A stretch of DNA of 20,594 nt from Clostridia bacterium (GTDB lineage: Bacteria > Bacillota > Clostridia > Oscillospirales > CAG-272), in assembly GCA_017408535.1 (NCBI GenBank), contig JAFQUL010000140.1, forward strand, positions 1 through 20,594, given 5' to 3'. The notes beneath the pieces were generated by a model, which was not told the DNA's origin, ran no database searches, and saw only the letters and a program-made list of their open reading frames with translations. Below, piece after piece: positions 8,260 to 16,052 of the stretch (position 1 is its first letter; each line of letters starts with the position of its first letter). The position numbers were made by a program, and so were the translations under genes.

Positions 8260-8296
8260 CCGAATAAGTTTAACACCTTTATGTGAACATTATCGG
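8260..8296. repeat. Imperfect inverted repeat upstream of the ABC transporter
   Basis: CCGAATAAGTTTAACA (8260-8275) pairs imperfectly with TGTGAACATTATCGG (8282-8296), separated by CCTTTA. The ends (CCGA/TCGG) and the GTT/AAC core match, with three small offsets. It lies 45-81 bases upstream of the TTG start on the minus strand and could be an operator or a leader hairpin; neither can be shown from the sequence. Confidence 0.4.
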
Positions 8297-8416
8297 AACA
8301 ACAGCAAAATTTTTTCTGTAAATTCCTTTATTTGGGACGGAATTGCCCTCATGCATACCCCATTTGCCGAAAATATCAGATGCTGACACACAATGGAAGG
8401 AAACTCTTGATACTCC

Positions 8417-8451
8417 TTGACAAAACAGCAAAAATTTAATACAATTATAAT
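8417..8451 (+). promoter_or_regulatory. Sigma-A-type promoter of the fhs operon
   Basis: Consensus TTGACA (8417-8422), a 17-bp A/T-rich spacer and TACAAT (8440-8445), directly followed by a perfect TATAAT (8446-8451) that would sit 23 bp from the -35. The near-consensus -35 agrees with strong expression expected for fhs. The leader to the ATG at 8502 is about 50 nt. Confidence 0.75.
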
Positions 8452-8501
8452 GTGATACTTTACCCGCTGATGCGGTATTTCTATAGAAAAGAGGACGTAA
8501 A

Positions 8502-10175
8502 ATGCTGACCGATATTGAAATTGCTCAGAGCACAGAACTTGTTAAAATCGGCGAGATCGCCTCTCAGCTCGGTATCCCCGAGGAGGATCTTGAATACTAC
8601 GGAAAATATAAGGCTAAGATCTCCGAAAAATATCTCAGGGAGATCGAAGGCAGAAAGAACGGCAAGCTGATTCTCGTCACCGCCATCAACCCCACCCCTG
8701 CAGGCGAGGGTAAGACCACAACCACGGTAGGTCTCGGTATGGCTATGAAGAAGATCGGCAAGAATGCCGCTATCGCTCTGAGAGAACCCTCACTCGGTCC
8801 GGTATTCGGCGTTAAGGGCGGAGCTGCCGGCGGCGGTTATGCTCAGGTGCTTCCCATGGAGGATATCAACCTTCACTTTACCGGTGACTTCCACGCAATT
8901 ACTGCCGCAAACAATCTGCTTTGCGCTATGATAGACAACCACCTTCAGCAGGGCAATACCATCGGTATTGATCCCCGCAGGATCGTTTTCAGCCGTGTTA
9001 CCGATACCAATGACCGTGCCCTCCGCAATATCGTTGTAGGTATGGGCGGCAAGGCCAACGGCGTGGTCAGAGAGGATCATTTCCAGATAACCGTTGCAAG
9101 TGAGGTCATGGCTATTCTTTGTCTCTCAGACTCTCTTGACGACCTTAAGAGAAGATTGGGTGACATTATCATCGGTTACACCTATGCCGGACGTGCTGTA
9201 AGGTGCCGTGAACTGGGTGCTGACGGTGCTATGACTGTTCTTCTCAGAGACGCTCTCTGTCCCAACCTCGTTCAGACGGTTGAACACACTCCCGCCTTTA
9301 TCCACGGCGGTCCTTTTGCCAACATTGCTCACGGCTGTAACTCGGTAAGAGCTACCAAGCTGGCTCTCAAGACCGCTGATTACGCTATTACAGAGGCAGG
9401 CTTCGGTGCTGATCTGGGTGCTGAAAAGTTTCTTGACATCAAGTGCCGCTTTGCAGGTCTCGCTCCCTCCGCTATCGTTCTGGTAGCTACCGTACGCGCT
9501 CTTAAATATAACGGCGGTGTCAAGAAGGAGAATCTCCAGGCTGAAAATCTTGACGCTCTCGCAAAGGGTATATGCAATCTTAAGGCTCATATCGAAAATC
9601 TTCAGAAATACGGTGTACCGGTAGTTGTCACTCTTAACAGATTCGGTACCGATACCGATGCTGAGCTTGAATTCGTCCGCCGTACCTGCGTTGATATGGG
9701 TGCTGATTTTGCTCTGTCCGAGGTATTTGCAAAGGGCGGAGAAGGCGGAATCGAGCTGGCAAATGCAGTAGTTGCCGCTTGCGAGAAGCCCGGTGCCTTT
9801 AGGCACCTTTACAGGGATGAGCTTTCCATAAAGGAAAAGATAGAAACTATTGCCCGTGAGATCTACGGTGCTGACGGAGTAAGCTATTCTCCTGCGGCAG
9901 AAAAGTCTCTTGAGGCTATTCTGGCAGCAGATCCCGGTTTTGCATCCTTCCCTGTCTGTATGGCAAAGACCCAGTACTCTCTGTCAGACGATGCCACCAA
10001 GCTCGGACGTCCCAGCGGCTTCACTCTTACCGTACGTGATATGAGAGTTTCCGCAGGTGCAGGCTTTATAGTAGTTCTCACCGGTGAGATAATGACCATG
10101 CCCGGTCTTCCCAAGTCACCCATGGCCGAGAGAATAGACGTTGACGCAAACGGCGCTATTACCGGTCTTTCCTGA
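8502..10175 (+). CDS. fhs: Formate--tetrahydrofolate ligase
   Basis: A 557-aa protein, full length for the family. It catalyses ATP-dependent joining of formate to tetrahydrofolate to give 10-formyltetrahydrofolate, feeding purine synthesis, initiator-tRNA formylation and, in acetogens, the methyl branch of the Wood-Ljungdahl pathway. Diagnostic segments are the P-loop TPAGEGKTTT (65-74), EPSLGPVFG (95-103), the Gly-rich GGAAGGGYAQ (106-115) and DINLHFTGDFHAIT (121-134). GAGGACG lies just upstream of the ATG. Codon use is strongly biased to a small set of codons (for example GGT, CTT, GCT), consistent with high expression. It is first in an operon with tsaE, a beta-helix gene and tsaB. No other folate gene is adjacent, so its role as purine-supply or acetogenic enzyme is open. 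Confidence 0.98.
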   Translation: MLTDIEIAQSTELVKIGEIASQLGIPEEDLEYYGKYKAKISEKYLREIEGRKNGKLILVTAINPTPAGEGKTTTTVGLGMAMKKIGKNAAIALREPSLGPVFGVKGGAAGGGYAQVLPMEDINLHFTGDFHAITAANNLLCAMIDNHLQQGNTIGIDPRRIVFSRVTDTNDRALRNIVVGMGGKANGVVREDHFQITVASEVMAILCLSDSLDDLKRRLGDIIIGYTYAGRAVRCRELGADGAMTVLLRDALCPNLVQTVEHTPAFIHGGPFANIAHGCNSVRATKLALKTADYAITEAGFGADLGAEKFLDIKCRFAGLAPSAIVLVATVRALKYNGGVKKENLQAENLDALAKGICNLKAHIENLQKYGVPVVVTLNRFGTDTDAELEFVRRTCVDMGADFALSEVFAKGGEGGIELANAVVAACEKPGAFRHLYRDELSIKEKIETIAREIYGADGVSYSPAAEKSLEAILAADPGFASFPVCMAKTQYSLSDDATKLGRPSGFTLTVRDMRVSAGAGFIVVLTGEIMTMPGLPKSPMAERIDVDANGAITGLS

Positions 10176-10179
10176 TAAA

Positions 10180-10629
10180 ATGACAACAGAAACCGTATTC
10201 AAAATCACTTCTGCATCCCCACAAGAGACCGAGGCGGCAGGAGAAAAGGTCGCCGGTCTCATTTCCGAAATGATGGGCGGAAGAGACTACCCTACCGTTG
10301 CTCTTTACGGAGACCTGGGAGCAGGTAAGACCTGCTTCGTCCGCGGTATGGCAGGAGTACTTACCCCCGGTGCGGCGGTGAAAAGCCCCACTTATACCAT
10401 AGTTAACGAATACGAGGGAGACCCTCCCCTCTTCCACTTTGATATGTACCGCATTGAAAGCGAAGATGATCTCTACTCCATCGGCTTTGAGGATTATCTT
10501 GAGAGAGGAATATCGGTGATCGAGTGGAGCGAGAAGATCCCGTTTGCTCTGCCGCGGGAATACCTTCGGGTAACGATAGATAAAATATCCGATACCGAAA
10601 GGTGTATAACCGCAGAAAAGGTTAAATAG
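10180..10629 (+). CDS. tsaE: tRNA t6A synthesis ATPase TsaE
   Basis: A 149-aa P-loop protein, standard size. TsaE hydrolyses ATP to reset the TsaB-TsaD complex that transfers threonylcarbamoyl to A37 of ANN-decoding tRNAs. Seen are Walker A GDLGAGKT (44-51), SPTYTIVNEY (69-78), HFDMYR (86-91) and IEWSEKI (114-120), all conserved in the family. The ATG at 10180 lies 4 nt after the fhs stop; no Shine-Dalgarno sequence is visible, so translation probably depends on ribosomes finishing fhs. A longer frame from TTG at 10141 lies inside fhs and is rejected. tsaB follows two genes later; tsaD is not in the window. Confidence 0.95.
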   Translation: MTTETVFKITSASPQETEAAGEKVAGLISEMMGGRDYPTVALYGDLGAGKTCFVRGMAGVLTPGAAVKSPTYTIVNEYEGDPPLFHFDMYRIESEDDLYSIGFEDYLERGISVIEWSEKIPFALPREYLRVTIDKISDTERCITAEKVK

Positions 10630-10650
10630 TAGTCAAAAAGAGGCAGCACT

Positions 10651-12639
10651 ATGTTATCTTACAGAGACATGAACACAATATACGTGTCCCCTGACGGCAA
10701 CGGCAGCGGTATGAATTGTCATACGGCAGTAGAAGGATTCGGACCCTGCAGTATTGCAGATGCATTTAAGCACGTCAGAGAGATCCGCGGTGGCGGTGCA
10801 CTGTTCCCCATAAGCATAAAAATGCTGGGCGGTGTTTACTCTGTCACTGACCCCATTTCGGTATCCGGCAATATTTCTAACGTTACGATTGAGCCGTACG
10901 GGGACGGAGAGGTTATTGTCCTTGGCGGAAGAGTGCTCTCCGGATTTAAGCGTGACCGCTTTTTCGGAGAAGAGTGCCTGTCTCTCTATATACCAGAGGT
11001 GGAGGACGGCAGCTGGGAGTTTACCGATCTGTACGTAAACGGCTCCCGTGCTCTCAGTACCAGACTTCCGTCAGAGGGTTACTTCAGAATGAAGGAAACG
11101 GAATGCCCCTCTGAAAATGTATTCGACCATTCGAAATATTTTACAGTTCAGAAGGAAGATATACCGACTTTTTCCGCTTTTGACGGTATAGAGGATATTA
11201 CCGTTTCATTTAACCACTTCTGGGTAGACGAGCATACCCCCATAGAATCCTTTGACAGGACAAGCGGACGGGTATATATGAAGTACAGAAGTCTCTGCAC
11301 CGTCTGCCCGGACCAGGAATACGTGCTTGAAAACGTAGCAAAAGCCTTTGAGCGCCCGGGGGAATACTATCTCGACAGAAAAAAAGGAATGCTATACTAT
11401 CTTCCGAGATGCGAGTCTGAATGGGAGTCTCCCGAGGTTTGGGCACCTGCCGCACAGAGCCTGTTCTGTATCAATGGCAACAGATCCGCTCCCGTCAAGG
11501 GTATAAGAGTGCGAAACATAAAATTTGCCTGCACCAGGGGAGAATTCCCCGCAGGCGGCGGAGAGTGCTTTGCATCCGGCGGTCAGTCGGTTGCCGGAGC
11601 ACCCGGAGCTATAGAGCTTGAATATGCGGAAAACATTACCATTGAGGGCTGCTCGGTAGAGTGCTTCGGTACTCACGGAATAAACATAAAGCACGGCTGC
11701 TCTCACGTAAGAGTTGAGAGGTGTAATGTCCGTGACGGAGGTGCCGGCGGCATAAAAATATGCGGCGGCGGTGCTGATGACCCGGATAGCACATATACAC
11801 ACTCAATAACGGTTTCCGACTGCAGAATAAGCTGTCTCGGACGGAGATATTACGCAGGTTGCGGAATCCTTCTGATGCACGCCTTCAGATGCGACATTAT
11901 TCATAACGAAATATCCGACCTGTATTATACCGGTGTATCCGTTGGCTGGGTGTGGGGTTATTCACCATCTGTGTGCCGCGACAACAGGATAATCGGCAAT
12001 CATATATTTGACCTCGGCAAAGGCTTTCTGTCAGACATGGGCGGAGTATATCTGCTCGGACCACAACCGGGTACAGTTGTGTCAGATAACGTTATTCACG
12101 ATATTAAATGCAAAAAATACGGCGGTTGGGCACTTTACGCCGACGAAGGCTCAAGCGGTATCCTTTTCGAAAACAATCTCTGTTACCGTACCTCCTCAAA
12201 CTGTTTCCACCAGCATTACGGAGCGGGAAACGTATTGCGGAACAATATTTTTGCCTTCCCCGGTACCTCGGTACTCGGATTCACGAGACCTGAGCCTCAT
12301 TTATCCTTAACGGCAAACGCAAATATATTCTATACAGACTCCCGCAACATGGTCGGAGAGTTCTATGACAGATATCCCGGTACCGGTATCGGTAACGGAA
12401 CGGTAGTGACCTTCGGAAATCTTATGTACGACAGCTGCGGTGCACTCGGTTATTCCGATGCAGACGGTCTCGGTACGCTTGAAGATGCACAAAAACACGG
12501 AATGGAATACGGGTCGGTATGGGCCGATCCTATGTTCGCAGATCCCAAAAATGATGACTTTACCCTTTCCCCCGACTCTCCTGCCAAAAGTATAGTATTT
12601 ATTCCGTTTGATTACCGAAAAGCAGGTCCGCGCCATTAA
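10651..12639 (+). CDS. Right-handed parallel beta-helix protein, probable carbohydrate-active enzyme
   Basis: A 662-aa protein beginning with the TIYVSPDGNGSG cap and a GGVYSVTDPISVSG rung typical of pectate-lyase-like right-handed beta-helices. A small domain follows (DLYVNGSRALSTRLPSEGY, about 125-145), then many short rungs of the N-x-I-x2-C/N-x-I type between about 280 and 560. The GGVYLLGPQPG, ALYADEGSSGILFENN and FHQHYGAGNVLRNNIFAF segments recall a widespread gut-bacterial family that includes glycoside hydrolases such as GH141; I cannot assign a family or substrate firmly. There is no signal peptide, so it is predicted intracellular and may act on imported oligosaccharides. AGAGG lies 7 nt before the ATG. 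It sits between tsaE (21-nt gap) and tsaB (24-nt gap), an unexpected place. Confidence 0.78.
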   Translation: MLSYRDMNTIYVSPDGNGSGMNCHTAVEGFGPCSIADAFKHVREIRGGGALFPISIKMLGGVYSVTDPISVSGNISNVTIEPYGDGEVIVLGGRVLSGFKRDRFFGEECLSLYIPEVEDGSWEFTDLYVNGSRALSTRLPSEGYFRMKETECPSENVFDHSKYFTVQKEDIPTFSAFDGIEDITVSFNHFWVDEHTPIESFDRTSGRVYMKYRSLCTVCPDQEYVLENVAKAFERPGEYYLDRKKGMLYYLPRCESEWESPEVWAPAAQSLFCINGNRSAPVKGIRVRNIKFACTRGEFPAGGGECFASGGQSVAGAPGAIELEYAENITIEGCSVECFGTHGINIKHGCSHVRVERCNVRDGGAGGIKICGGGADDPDSTYTHSITVSDCRISCLGRRYYAGCGILLMHAFRCDIIHNEISDLYYTGVSVGWVWGYSPSVCRDNRIIGNHIFDLGKGFLSDMGGVYLLGPQPGTVVSDNVIHDIKCKKYGGWALYADEGSSGILFENNLCYRTSSNCFHQHYGAGNVLRNNIFAFPGTSVLGFTRPEPHLSLTANANIFYTDSRNMVGEFYDRYPGTGIGNGTVVTFGNLMYDSCGALGYSDADGLGTLEDAQKHGMEYGSVWADPMFADPKNDDFTLSPDSPAKSIVFIPFDYRKAGPRH

Positions 12640-12663
12640 TATAAAATATCAAGGAACACTAAA

Positions 12664-13368
12664 ATGAAGATACTTGCGATCGACACCACGGCTAAAACCG
12701 TAGCCGCCGCCCTCTGTGAAGAGGATACTCTTCTCGGAGAGATCACGGTAAATGCGAAAAACACTCACAGCGAGGCTATGCTCCCTGCCATAGAGCGGCT
12801 TCTGACCGCTTTCTCGCTGACACCCTCAGACGTAGAGCTCTATGCGCTGACGCGGGGCCCCGGCTCCTTTACCGGAGTACGCATAGGTGCGGCCACCGTA
12901 AAAGGGTTGGCCTTCAGAGACAGCGGAGAAGCTCCCCTGCCTATAGCCGCAGTATCCACTCTTGAGGCACTGGCATATAACTTCCTCGGTCTCGGATCAG
13001 ACGCTGACCCGTTTATCGCCGTCCCTGTTATGGATGCAAGGCGCTCACAGGTATATACCGCCGTATTTCTCTTGTCCGGTGATAGACCGGTACGTCTTTG
13101 CGACGACTCCGCACTTTCCCTTGACGAGCTGAAGGAGCTGCTTATTAAAATCGCAGACGGCAGACGGATACTGCTTTTGGGTGACGGTTATTCCCTTGCG
13201 CATGAGTATTTTTCAGAGTCTGACTGCGGACTTAATATTGTAAAAACGCCCTTTACTCTTCGCTCCCCCAGAGGAAGCTCTATTGCCGCATGCGGTTACC
13301 ACCATTACATGGCGGGAGACACAGTAACAGAAAAGGAACTTACCCCATCATACCTGAGAGGAATATGA
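12664..13368 (+). CDS. tsaB: tRNA t6A synthesis protein TsaB
   Basis: A 234-aa member of the actin/Hsp70-like ASKHA fold, normal length for TsaB. It is the inactive partner that dimerises with TsaD in the t6A37 complex. Seen are the MKILAIDTTA N-terminus, NTHSEAMLP (33-41), the hallmark RGPGSFTGVRIG (64-75) and a MDARRSQVYTAVF strand. AAGGA lies 9 nt upstream of the ATG. It closes the fhs-tsaE-beta-helix-tsaB operon and is followed by a strong terminator. rimI and tsaD, which often follow tsaB in Firmicutes, are absent. Confidence 0.95.
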   Translation: MKILAIDTTAKTVAAALCEEDTLLGEITVNAKNTHSEAMLPAIERLLTAFSLTPSDVELYALTRGPGSFTGVRIGAATVKGLAFRDSGEAPLPIAAVSTLEALAYNFLGLGSDADPFIAVPVMDARRSQVYTAVFLLSGDRPVRLCDDSALSLDELKELLIKIADGRRILLLGDGYSLAHEYFSESDCGLNIVKTPFTLRSPRGSSIAACGYHHYMAGDTVTEKELTPSYLRGI

Positions 13369-13407
13369 TCTGCCCTCGGGCCGAAGCAAGCTTATATGTG
13401 ATAAATC

Positions 13408-13439
13408 AAAAAGCTGTTGCTTTCCCGCAACAGCTTTTT
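13408..13439 (+). terminator. Rho-independent terminator after tsaB
   Basis: A 13-bp stem (13408-13420 with 13427-13439, AAAAAGCTGTTGC and its complement), a 6-nt loop TTTCCC and a T-run at the end of the right arm. The next gene starts only 31 nt further on, so it probably relies on read-through or on a promoter not recognised here. Confidence 0.88.
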
Positions 13440-13470
13440 CTGTTCAAATAAAGTGAAAGGAGGAAACACC

Positions 13471-14355
13471 GTGGAAAGAGCTGATAAAACAAAGCTTTTG
13501 AATTCCGTCTTTCTTATATCGCTTATCTGCTGTGTAATGATCCGGCTGCTGCCATATCTTGCGCTGCTGACAGACAATCCCGTTTTGCGGGAGCTTATAC
13601 TTTGTGCGGTATATATTGTTTCTCTCCTTTTGCCGGCGGCAGCAGGCGAGCGCTTAATTGGCAGTGAAGCTGTCTCTCCCGAGAAAAAGAAGCTTAACGC
13701 CCCGTTTTTATGGCTGTTTATTGCTATGGGAACGGTCACAGCAGCGGCATATATCAACTATCTTGTTATCTTACCTCTCGAGGCGGCGGGGATCGTCGGA
13801 AACTCTCAGTATAATCCCTCTGTAAGCTCAGTTTACGATGTTCTGCTGCTTATTCTGTCATCTGCAATCATACCGCCGGTGACTGAGGAGCTTTTCTTCA
13901 GAGGCTTTGTACTGAAACGGCTTCTTCCCACAGGCAACCGCAAGGCAATAATTATTTCTGCCGCTGTATTTTCTCTTTTCCACGGGAATCTCGGTCAGCT
14001 GATATATACCTTTGCGGCGGGAGTTATCTTCGGGTACGTATACATATATACCGGAAGTATTATTCCCTGTATACTCCTTCACGGGTTTAACAACGGATAT
14101 TCAGTTATAATAACCGCTATAAATTCCTTCTTTAGTCCCGAGGCTGCGGGGCTGCTCTCGATATCGGTGGACAGCATATTCATTTTCGGCGGCTTTTTGT
14201 CTCTCTTTATTCTTCTCTTAAAAAGACGGAAGGACGAAAGTTTCGGTGCTCTTGCCGAATACCGTACTGAGGGAGAATACAAGAGTTTTCCGATAATCGC
14301 GGTCATATACGGAGCATTTGCGGTTTTTCAGATTGTTCTGACCAATTTTTCGTAG
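13471..14355 (+). CDS. CPBP-family intramembrane metalloprotease
   Basis: A 294-aa polytopic membrane protein of the CPBP (CAAX protease/bacteriocin-processing, Abi) family. Motif 1 is E139-E140-x3-R144, motif 2 is F167-x3-H171 (FSLFH), and motif 3 is H204-x3-N208 (HGFNN); together these form the expected glutamate protease site within the membrane. Members process prenylated or signal peptides or protect against self-made bacteriocins; no bacteriocin gene is nearby, so the substrate is unknown. The start is GTG at 13471 because AAAGGAGG lies exactly 7 nt upstream; the frame is open further upstream into the terminator, which is not coding. tadA follows after 17 nt. Confidence 0.88.
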   Translation: MERADKTKLLNSVFLISLICCVMIRLLPYLALLTDNPVLRELILCAVYIVSLLLPAAAGERLIGSEAVSPEKKKLNAPFLWLFIAMGTVTAAAYINYLVILPLEAAGIVGNSQYNPSVSSVYDVLLLILSSAIIPPVTEELFFRGFVLKRLLPTGNRKAIIISAAVFSLFHGNLGQLIYTFAAGVIFGYVYIYTGSIIPCILLHGFNNGYSVIITAINSFFSPEAAGLLSISVDSIFIFGGFLSLFILLLKRRKDESFGALAEYRTEGEYKSFPIIAVIYGAFAVFQIVLTNFS

Positions 14356-14372
14356 ATCAAAAGGGGTATACC

Positions 14373-14864
14373 ATGTGTAACTCAAATGACCTTATATATA
14401 TGAAAGCGGCACTGGAAGCCGCAAGAGAGTCGCTTGCAAGCGATGACGTCCCCGTCGGATGTGTGATAGTCAAGGGGGACAGGATAATCGGCCGCGGCTT
14501 TAATACAAGAGAAAGAGACGGATCGGCGCTGGGACATGCAGAGATAAACGCTATAGCAGAGGCATGCCGCACGCTCGGCGGCTGGAGGCTGTCGGGATGC
14601 ACCATGTACGTAACGCTTGAGCCCTGTACCATGTGTGCCGGCGCTATCGTTGCGGCAAAGCTGGACCGTGTCGTGGCAGGCGCCAAGGACCCGAAGGCGG
14701 GGGCGCTCGGAAGTGTGCTGAGTCTGAATTCATACCCACTCAATCATAAGATACAAACTGATTTCGGTCTATGCAGTACCGAATGTTCCTCGCTTCTGAC
14801 GGAATTTTTCTCTCGCCGACGTGAGGAAAACAAACGAAAAAGCAAAAGTTGCTCAAACAAATAA
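14373..14864 (+). CDS. tadA: tRNA adenosine(34) deaminase
   Basis: A 163-aa cytidine-deaminase-fold enzyme that converts A34 to inosine in the anticodon of tRNA-Arg(ACG). The zinc and catalytic residues are all present: H55-A-E57 in GHAEINAI and P84-C85-T-M-C88 in EPCTMCAGAI. The N-terminal MKAALEAARESL helix and the DVPVGCVIV strand match TadA. AAGGGG precedes the ATG. The basic, low-complexity C-terminal tail (RRREENKRKSKSC) is slightly longer than usual. The gene is between the CPBP protease and an SGNH lipoprotein. A small SRP RNA gene often lies after tadA in Firmicutes, but here only 23 nt separate it from the next gene. Confidence 0.95.
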   Translation: MCNSNDLIYMKAALEAARESLASDDVPVGCVIVKGDRIIGRGFNTRERDGSALGHAEINAIAEACRTLGGWRLSGCTMYVTLEPCTMCAGAIVAAKLDRVVAGAKDPKAGALGSVLSLNSYPLNHKIQTDFGLCSTECSSLLTEFFSRRREENKRKSKSCSNK

Positions 14865-14887
14865 ACAAAAAAAGATCGGAGACAATT

Positions 14888-15961
14888 ATGAAAAGATTTT
14901 CGAGACTCATATTTATTCTTTTATTTGTATTCAGCTCTGTTGTTTTATTCTCTGCTTGCAGAGGGCAGACAGAGACACCTCCGGACGACACGACGGACAC
15001 AAGCGACACCTCAAGCGAACCGATAAATCAGGATAAAATAACCGATGACGCTTCATCTCTTGACGGTAAGAAGGTCATCTTTATCGGAAATTCCTTTATC
15101 TATTACGGGCAGACGGTGTTTGAACGCAGTTGGGGAATAAACACTCAGGAAATGAGATCCAACGACACGGGATATTTCTATCAGCTGTGCAAGGCCAACG
15201 GAGAAGACGTTTCGGTAACCAACTGGACCTTTGGCTCTCACAGTCTGGCAAATTTCTGTCAGCATCCCTGTGCCAATAAGAACTGTAAATCATACGGATC
15301 CGATCATCTCGGACATCTCACCGACAGTTACTTTGACTATGTGATCATTTCCGGAGGACGTAAATCCACTACTACCGAGGAGGCGTTTCTCGGAAGTATG
15401 GAAACCCTGATGGAATTCTTCCGGGAGGCCAACCCCGACGTCAAATTCGTATATTTGTGCTGTTCAGGATCGCATAATATATCTGTAGATCCTTCTCTGC
15501 CGGTAAACGTGCTCAATAATCTTAAAACCATAGAAAAATGGGGGGTTACTGTAGTTGACTGGGGAAAACTTGTCGCAGACATCATAAACGGAGATGTTGA
15601 GATCCCCGGCGCCAAAGAGACCTATAACAAAAACAGTTTTATCGTAGCAAACTCACAAAAGGACGGTTATCATCCCAACCAGCTCACAGGGTACATAACA
15701 TCCCTTATGACCTACTGTGCAATAACCGGAAAATCTGCGGTGGGACAGCCATACGGTTTTTGTTCCGATACCTCTCTTGACGGAAGATTCAGCTTTGATT
15801 CATATATTTCCGAACACTACGTTTACGGTTCAGCCACAACCAACTATCCCGAGATATTCGCATCAGAAGAGGATATGAAAGGAATACAAACTCTCGCAGA
15901 CAAATATCTCGCAGAGAAAGCATTCATTAACTATAATTTCAAACCGCTTGAGAGCAACTGA
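14888..15961 (+). CDS. SGNH/GDSL-type hydrolase lipoprotein
   Basis: A 357-aa exported protein. Residues 1-23 are a lipoprotein signal ending in FSA-C24, so it should be anchored on the outer face of the membrane; a Thr/Asp/Ser-rich linker (about 28-50) follows. The catalytic domain has V-I-F-I-G-N-S69 (block I nucleophile region), VIISGG near 152-157 and a terminal D259-G-Y-H262 (block V). This fits SGNH hydrolases, close in style to the DUF4886 group, which remove ester-linked groups from glycans. A C124-x3-C128-x4-C133 cluster with H126, H140 and H143 lies in the middle. The start at 14888 is preferred over an in-frame ATG at 14849 because CGGAG lies upstream and the signal peptide then begins properly. 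The ester substrate is unknown. Confidence 0.82.
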   Translation: MKRFSRLIFILLFVFSSVVLFSACRGQTETPPDDTTDTSDTSSEPINQDKITDDASSLDGKKVIFIGNSFIYYGQTVFERSWGINTQEMRSNDTGYFYQLCKANGEDVSVTNWTFGSHSLANFCQHPCANKNCKSYGSDHLGHLTDSYFDYVIISGGRKSTTTEEAFLGSMETLMEFFREANPDVKFVYLCCSGSHNISVDPSLPVNVLNNLKTIEKWGVTVVDWGKLVADIINGDVEIPGAKETYNKNSFIVANSQKDGYHPNQLTGYITSLMTYCAITGKSAVGQPYGFCSDTSLDGRFSFDSYISEHYVYGSATTNYPEIFASEEDMKGIQTLADKYLAEKAFINYNFKPLESN

Positions 15962-16052
15962 CAAAAATCAAATAACATCCAATAAAATCCGACAGTTTTA
16001 TTTTTTTCTTAGTAGTAAACTCATAATAAAAGAAAAAGGCAGGAAAACAGTA

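Larger units (their letters stand above)
8216..8501. other. Divergent intergenic region between ABC transporter and fhs
   Basis: No gene is seen in these 286 bases. They hold the fhs promoter (8417-8445), an imperfect inverted repeat close to the ABC start (8260-8296), a smaller AATTCC/GGAATT inverted repeat with a 12-nt spacer (8321-8326 and 8339-8344), and a weak leader hairpin with one bulged C (8461-8477, loop TGAT). No convincing -35/-10 pair was found for the ABC gene on the minus strand, and no known riboswitch consensus was recognised. Confidence 0.6.

Noticed and set aside
8216..8501. Possible riboswitch upstream of fhs
   Set aside because: Folate-related and purine riboswitch consensus elements were looked for by eye and not recognised; the predicted leader is only about 50 nt, too short for most classes.
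9126..9806. A 226-codon open frame on the minus strand inside fhs
   Set aside because: It is fully antisense to a clearly recognised, strongly codon-biased gene; such shadows arise from the codon bias. No ribosome binding site or domain is seen.
13417..13470. Upstream extension of the CPBP protease to the ATG at 13417
   Set aside because: The segment is the tsaB terminator hairpin, and a perfect AAAGGAGG lies 7 nt before the GTG at 13471.
14865..14887. SRP RNA gene downstream of tadA, a common Firmicute arrangement
   Set aside because: Only 23 bases separate tadA from the next start, leaving no room.
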